The notes under the pieces are model-generated. The model saw nothing but the letters and a program-made list of their open reading frames with translations. It ran no database searches and was not told where the DNA came from. 64,000 bases of DNA from Daucus carota subsp. sativus (Eukaryota; Streptophyta; Magnoliopsida; Apiales; Apiaceae). Shown in pieces: positions 61,201 to 64,000 of this stretch. The translations under genes and the position numbers were made by a program. The number at the start of each line of letters is the position of its first letter. Position 1 is the stretch's first letter. The stretch spans positions 384,779 through 448,778 of the forward strand of contig NC_030383.2 in the NCBI RefSeq assembly GCF_001625215.2, read 5' to 3'.

Positions 61201-61475
61201 TTTATTATTCCAATAAATGTCATGGCACACCTCACTGTCATAATAAATTGTCCGCTCAACTATGACACATTAAGTCTACTCTTGAAACTGATTATTTGCA
61301 ACCGAGAGTAGCTGCAAAGAGCTGATCATCCTGATGTACTGTGACTTGAACACCTACAAACATCCTTATGCCGAAACTTTGTTGAATTTCATTTTGCAGT
61401 GGAGCTCTCCTGTTAGGCGGGGGTATTTATACCCTGTTGGATAAGACCTTTCCAGCGACAACAATGTCTATGTAG
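55270..61475 (+). CDS. CCDA: Thylakoid cytochrome c biogenesis protein CcdA
   Basis: Twelve exons: 55270-55360, 55557-55691, 56217-56272, 56701-56831, 56930-57015, 57114-57145, 59295-59456, 60058-60130, 60230-60330, 60688-60780, 61097-61143 and 61400-61475, giving 360 residues. CcdA carries reducing power across the thylakoid membrane to keep apocytochrome haem-binding cysteines reduced for cytochrome b6f assembly. The N-terminus is a plastid transit peptide. The membrane part has the two conserved cysteine motifs [10 protein letters not shown] and [10 protein letters not shown], and segments such as [36 protein letters not shown] and [13 protein letters not shown]. The intron 60131-60229 is stop-free and a multiple of three, so an open frame runs through it; homologous CcdA reads [12 protein letters not shown] across the join, which supports removal. 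The exon 3 acceptor is a tandem NAGNAG (56216/56219). Confidence 0.92.
58234..58654. mobile_element. hAT-like MITE in CCDA intron 6
   Basis: 421 bp with inverted repeats AGAGTTAAGTTCTATGGAGT and complement, extending about 45 bp with small gaps. The flanks ATATATGT and ATGTATGT match at seven of eight bases, compatible with a hAT 8-bp duplication, but the ATGT microsatellite makes this uncertain. Confidence 0.72.
58655..58717 (+). repeat. ATGT tetranucleotide microsatellite
   Basis: About 15 ATGT units with one GTGT variant, starting at the MITE border. A second tract of CA/CG alternation lies at about 58830-58862. Both are in CCDA intron 6. Confidence 0.9.
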
Positions 61476-62068
61476 AAAATTTTAGGTACGATGCAATCAT
61501 GCTGTGTTGTGGTATAACAGCAAGGACAGGGAGCAATGTTGCATGTGACTAATTTCCAAAATTGCTTGTGCTTCTTGCTTTTTAGCTGTGATGGAGAAAA
61601 GAAAAAAGGAAATGCGAGAGCACCAATGGTTTTACAGGACAATGATCTGTAGAATGTCACACGATGTCACCAGTAGGTGATTGTATATATTGCAAACAAC
61701 CATTCCTCAGGTTCTGTGAGTACTTCTGTATATATACTTTTCGTCGGTATAGAAACAAAGAAGATTTAACACATAGAAAATGCATAAATCATAAATCATT
61801 CAGGTTTCCTCTTCTGTAAGTGAATGTCTTCTGTTTTGTGCGAACGCGTTAAGCTAATCACATGTGAATGCACAAAGGCGCACATGTATATTTTCTTTAT
61901 AATACCTAGATTCTGTTAAATTCAACTGCTGTCTGGTTAAGTGCTCGAGAAGAATATATGAATATTTTATCCACCTCTTTAGTTTAGTCAACCAGTAACA
62001 GTTCACTAGATCCATAACCTGAACTGCAGTCTGCAGCATTGTCAGAACTCAGAACCATAAAAAAATTA
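61476..62068. other. 3' flank of CCDA
   Basis: 3' UTR and downstream sequence of CCDA. I see no coding frame or element here. Confidence 0.5.
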
Positions 62069-62303
62069 CTCCCTCTGTTTTTTAATATATGACGTTTGAC
62101 TTTTTGGCACACACTTTTAAGTGTTTTGACCGGGTAGTTAAAAACATTATTTTTGAAATTTTCTTTTTCTGAATAAAAATATGTAATCAAAATTTTAATT
62201 CACAAAAAAAATCAGTTAAAATTAATAATTTTTACTACCCGGTCAACCCACCTAAACATACGTGCACAAGTCAAAAGTGTCATATAAAAAAAAACAGAGG
62301 GAG
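62069..62303. mobile_element. Stowaway MITE
   Basis: 235 bp with ends CTCCCTCTGTTTTTT and complement, flanked by TA (62067-62068 and 62304-62305). Inverted pairing runs on for about 40 bp. Confidence 0.87.
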
Positions 62304-62554
62304 TAAATTGCCTGCATTTCAAAGACTGCCCATATTGATAGATAGTAGTGTGTGAATGCATGTGTATAAACTTTTAATACAACTCTATACTTGTTCTGGA
62401 GACCACAGGCCTGCCCATTCATGAGTTAAAAATATATGTGATAGATCTGCTTATATAATGAATCAGATATGTTGTCACTAGCAGGCCTCTGTTCATGAGG
62501 TTATATTCATAGTATCGCTTTGAAGAAGCAGATGGGTTCAGATCTGTTCTCTAA

Positions 62555-62941
62555 GAGCAAGTCCAATGCTAGATGCTATATATCTATTGCTATTGCTATA
62601 ATATAGCACCAAAAAGTGTTTTTTGGTGCTAAAATAAAACTTGCACTCCAATGCTAAGTTCTATAACTAGTTTCAAATTTAACCAACTCATTAACTTTTA
62701 CCTAACTTCTATATAGAACCAACTCATTAACTTTTACCTAACTCATTAACTAGTTTCCAATTTCTAGTTAATGATGATGTGGCAACATGGATGGATTCAT
62801 CCTTGGTTTCAAATATAGAACCAAGGATGCATCTAAGCATGGATGCATCCAAATATAGCACTCCTTTGGAGTTGAGTTTTTTTACTTTTGATGCTATAAT
62901 ATAGCAATAGAACCAAGTATAGCATTGCATTGGAGTTGCTC
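62555..62941. mobile_element. Tourist-like MITE (PIF/Harbinger type)
   Basis: 387 bp with 15-bp inverted repeats GAGCAAGTCCAATGC and GCATTGGAGTTGCTC (one mismatch), flanked by TAA on both sides (62552-62554 and 62942-62944). Short CTCATTAACTTTTACCTAA repeats occur inside. Confidence 0.85.
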
Positions 62942-63336
62942 TAATAATAGCAGCAAGTGCTATTAAATTCCGAGATGGAGGTTTCAGATGAGAAGATAAG
63001 ATTAGTCGGTATAGGATCGCTTGTCATTTCGATATTATTGTAATCTGAAGAGGATACAAATCATTTCCTCATCATTTGTCTATCTGCTGCTCAAGGACAA
63101 AGCGTGACATGGTTACTTTGAATACTTGCTCCAACCCCTAAGATGTCGGTTCAGTTAGTATTGCCAGAGTATGGACAAAGCATTGATGTTATGGTCAAAT
63201 TTCACCACTTGAAAATGAGATCTGATCTCTACTCGAAGATATTAAAAATAAAATATACTTGCAGAAAGTCTTTCAAACTCTGACAAAAACTTGCAAATTA
63301 AGGACATGGATTTTAATGGATTTAATAACGGTCTTT

Positions 63337-63527
63337 CTAACGTGTGCTCAAGGGCACACAATAAGCACCAACTTTTATGAAAATGGTTTGTTTTGATTGG
63401 TGGAATTGATGTGAATGCAGGGGGGTCATTTACATTTATTATCCATCAACCAATCAAAAGTTAGAATTCTCATGGGAGTTGGTGACTATTGTGTGCTCTG
63501 GGGCATGCTCTGGGGCACACCATAAAA
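63337..63527. mobile_element. Foldback or MITE-like element
   Basis: Left GTGTGCTCAAGGGCACACAA and right TTGTGTGCTCTGGGGCATGC are imperfect inverted copies, and pairing continues inward through CACCAACT and its complement. Exact ends and a target duplication were not fixed. Confidence 0.6.
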
Positions 63528-64000
63528 AATTCGATTTAATAATAATTCGTGGAGCTTTTCACACGATACACCATGCTTCATGGTGGTGATTCATATCGTT
63601 GACTGAGTTTTTATCTTTTTGTTTCTCAATGCGTCATGTCGAATGAGTTTTGTATCTTTTCATTCCTCAAATGTGTGTTTTTTCTTCATTCGAAAATATT
63701 TCATCTTGAATCGCTTTAAACAACTGTTAATCTGAACCAAAAAGATTATTTATATTTATTCTAGTAAGTATCTGAATGAATCATATTCAAGACATGAGAT
63801 AGCAAAAAATACACTCCTAATTACACAGAACAGATAATTTACATGACCATTAGATGATAATCGGCCATTTAGTAAATCCAACTTGCCCCTCAACCATGGG
63901 AATCAATACACTTGAAACGAGTCTATTCATCCAACCACAACATATATATACTCCCATTCTTTCATTTCATTCATTAATCTACAAACCTAAAGTCATGCAA
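63528..64000 (+). other. End of window, possible start of another gene
   Basis: Near the edge, CATATATATACTCCC at about 63941 could be a TATA region, followed by a leader-like CT-rich stretch and an ATG at about 63995. Only two codons remain, so no product can be given. Confidence 0.25.

Overview
This is a plant nuclear window, about two thirds A+T. Genes have many introns and GT-AG splicing. A light-harvesting chlorophyll a/b gene, a thylakoid CcdA gene, a class VIII myosin and a VAL-type B3 gene show it is a land plant, and the introns and transposons fit a dicot. I cannot name the species. There are no tRNA or rRNA genes, CRISPR arrays or bacterial operons.

Left part (1-15.3 kb): the 3' end of a diacylglycerol kinase gene (+); a DUF1223 thioredoxin-fold gene (-) with an N-myristoylation-type start; a DUF313-type B3 gene (-) with very recent 75-bp in-frame repeats; and a WDR25-type WD40 gene (+) whose introns hold a Tourist-like MITE and a Mutator-like MITE with a perfect 9-bp target duplication.

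Middle (15.3-28.7 kb): an uncharacterised, basic, Ser-rich plant protein gene (-). Its first intron holds a complete 5,536-bp Ty3/gypsy chromovirus-like retrotransposon in the same orientation. The two LTRs are 278 bp each and show no difference by eye, with TSD CTGAG and an initiator-Met PBS. One in-frame stop interrupts pol. A 4-kb stretch follows with only decayed coding-like fragments.

Right part (28.7-64 kb): LHCB3 (+, 3 exons); a class VIII myosin (-, 24 exons reconstructed in continuous frame to 1,156 residues, with a 14-nt microexon and a likely GC-AG intron); a short VAL-like B3 gene (+) that ends straight after its B3 domain; and CCDA (+, 12 exons, 360 residues, with a 99-nt stop-free internal intron that could behave as an exitron). 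The last 10 kb is rich in MITEs (Stowaway, Tourist and hAT types), including a Stowaway nested in a Stowaway.

The genes look like independent plant transcription units. LHCB3 and CCDA both serve the thylakoid, but nothing here suggests they are co-regulated. I found no clear undescribed multi-gene system. The most useful observations concern gene structure and recent transposition. Splice sites were placed by eye from GT/AG consensus, continuity of frame and recalled family sequence, and no search was run.
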